A program made the position numbers and the translations under genes. The notes under the pieces were generated by a model. The model saw only the letters and a program-made list of their open reading frames with translations, did not search any database and was not told the origin of the DNA. A stretch of DNA of 5,731 nucleotides. Source: Clostridia bacterium. Its GTDB lineage: Bacteria > Bacillota > Clostridia > Oscillospirales > CAG-272. The stretch covers positions 1-5,731 of the forward strand of contig JAFTMU010000390.1 in the NCBI GenBank assembly GCA_017452215.1. Direction: 5' to 3'. How positions within the stretch are numbered: the stretch's first letter is position 1; the number at the start of each line of letters is the position of its first letter. Positions 5,382-5,731 of this stretch are shown here, one piece after another.

Positions 5382-5386
5382 GGAGG
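5382..5386 (+). promoter_or_regulatory. Ribosome binding site fixing the start at 5392
   Basis: GGAGG lies 5 nt before the ATG at 5392. The frame is open back to an ATG at 5272, but that codon lies upstream of the predicted promoter and lacks a ribosome binding site. The shorter 90-residue product is therefore preferred. Confidence 0.85.
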
Positions 5387-5391
5387 AACTT

Positions 5392-5664
5392 ATGGAGTCA
5401 ATATCGAAAAAGGAAAGCGGCATCATTTCTTTGGCAGAGGACAACGTCCATTTCGGCGGAATGAATTTGAATTATCGTTTGTTGGTATGCACGGGAGGGA
5501 GCCTGCGACGTTTTCGGATTCACGTGTGCAAGGATAGTGAATTTGATGAGGTGGACGTGGGAACCGATCTTGCAAGGGCGCTGGCATACTACCAAAGCAT
5601 TGTTTGCGGAATCGTTACCCCGTGTACCTTAAAAGAGGTTTTGCACGAATTGCAGTATGCATGA
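5392..5664 (+). CDS. Small conserved protein resembling the DUF6514 family
   Basis: This 90-residue protein has a strong ribosome binding site and its own promoter. The pattern resembles the small DUF6514 proteins of Clostridia: a beta segment NYRLLVCTGGSLRRFRIHVC (27-46), a polar acidic link DSEFDEVDVGTD (48-59), a helix with LARALAYYQ (60-68), and a closing VTPCTLKEVLHEL (75-87) like the family's 'vtP-hL-dVv-d' ending. I recognise this by pattern only, so the family name is tentative. No function is known to me, and no signal peptide or membrane segment is seen. The gene appears to stand alone: the next promoter begins 20 nt after its stop, and I see no clear terminator between them. Confidence 0.75.
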   Translation: MESISKKESGIISLAEDNVHFGGMNLNYRLLVCTGGSLRRFRIHVCKDSEFDEVDVGTDLARALAYYQSIVCGIVTPCTLKEVLHELQYA

Positions 5665-5683
5665 AAAAATTGCCAAAAAGGTC

Positions 5684-5712
5684 TTTACTTTTTTAAAAAG
5701 TTGTGGTATACT
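5684..5712 (+). promoter_or_regulatory. Strong promoter for a gene beyond the window
   Basis: TTTACT (5684-5689) and TATACT (5707-5712) are separated by 17 nt, with TG at 5704-5705 giving the extended -10 TGGTATACT. Transcription should start near 5719, so its product lies outside the window. The near-perfect palindrome ACTTTTT-T-AAAAAGT (5687-5701) covers part of the -35 and most of the spacer. Confidence 0.7.
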
Positions 5713-5731
5713 TATCGTGTAATTATTAAAA

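Larger units (their letters stand above)
5038..5391. other. AT-rich 354-nt divergent intergenic region
   Basis: No gene is supported here. The region holds the leader and promoter of the minus-strand membrane protein gene (to 5142), a possible plus-strand promoter (5154-5182), a 14-bp inverted repeat (5220-5262) and the promoter of the downstream gene (5333-5361). A 10-bp palindrome, TTTGCGCAAA (5295-5304), lies between 7-nt arms GTCTTTT (5287-5293) and AAAAGAC (5312-5318). The arms could form a weak hairpin with an 18-nt loop. I see no tRNA or riboswitch pattern. Confidence 0.7.

Noticed and set aside
5272..5391. N-terminal extension of the 5392 gene to ATG 5272
   Set aside because: It would run through the promoter at 5333-5361, lacks a ribosome binding site, and its residues are low-complexity basic sequence.
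3990..5731. tmRNA (ssrA) gene near smpB
   Set aside because: ssrA is often close to smpB, but I see no tRNA-like ends, no resume frame with an ALA-like tag, and no CCA-type end in the noncoding parts.
1..5731. CRISPR array, insertion sequence, prophage or defence system
   Set aside because: No repeated spaced units, transposase, integrase or nuclease motifs were seen. The gene order is a conserved chromosomal one.

Overview
The window looks like chromosomal DNA from an endospore-forming Firmicute of the Clostridia type. It carries the conserved sporulation and division order spoVB, HU gene, rqcP, yabP, yabQ, divIC, with Gram-positive style Shine-Dalgarno sites, A/T-rich extended -10 promoters and overlapping genes. 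The coding part is of moderate G+C. The intergenic stretch around 5038-5391 is clearly AT-rich. The exact genus cannot be told from the sequence.

Positions 2-1492 hold a spoVB gene (lipid flippase family, spore cortex) whose N-terminus lies outside the window. It ends in a weak terminator-like hairpin. A 91-nt gap follows, carrying a strong promoter and a near-perfect ribosome binding site for an HU gene (1584-1862). The HU gene overlaps rqcP (1852-2094), which encodes an S4-domain ribosome quality-control factor. A candidate sigma-E promoter sits in the 57-nt gap before yabP (2152-2451). It could switch on yabP, yabQ (2457-3098) and the genes behind them in the mother cell. divIC (3070-3498, division septum) overlaps yabQ. 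smpB (3510-3989, trans-translation) follows directly, and a Cof-type HAD phosphatase (3986-4771) overlaps smpB by 4 nt. The run ends at a strong hairpin terminator (4772-4802) that should work in both directions.

A small unrecognised two-helix membrane protein (4807-5037, minus strand) converges on that terminator, with its own promoter and ribosome binding site. The 354-nt region between it and the next gene carries divergent promoters and a perfect 14-bp inverted repeat of unknown role. A 90-residue protein resembling the DUF6514 family (5392-5664, plus strand) follows. The window closes with a strong promoter for a gene beyond its end.

Functionally the cluster joins chromosome packaging (HU), rescue of stalled ribosomes (RqcP, SmpB), cell division (DivIC) and spore cortex and coat building (SpoVB, YabP, YabQ). 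I see no mobile element, CRISPR array, rRNA, tRNA or tmRNA gene. I do not see a clearly new system. The least explained items are the inverted repeat, the small membrane protein and the enlarged DivIC.
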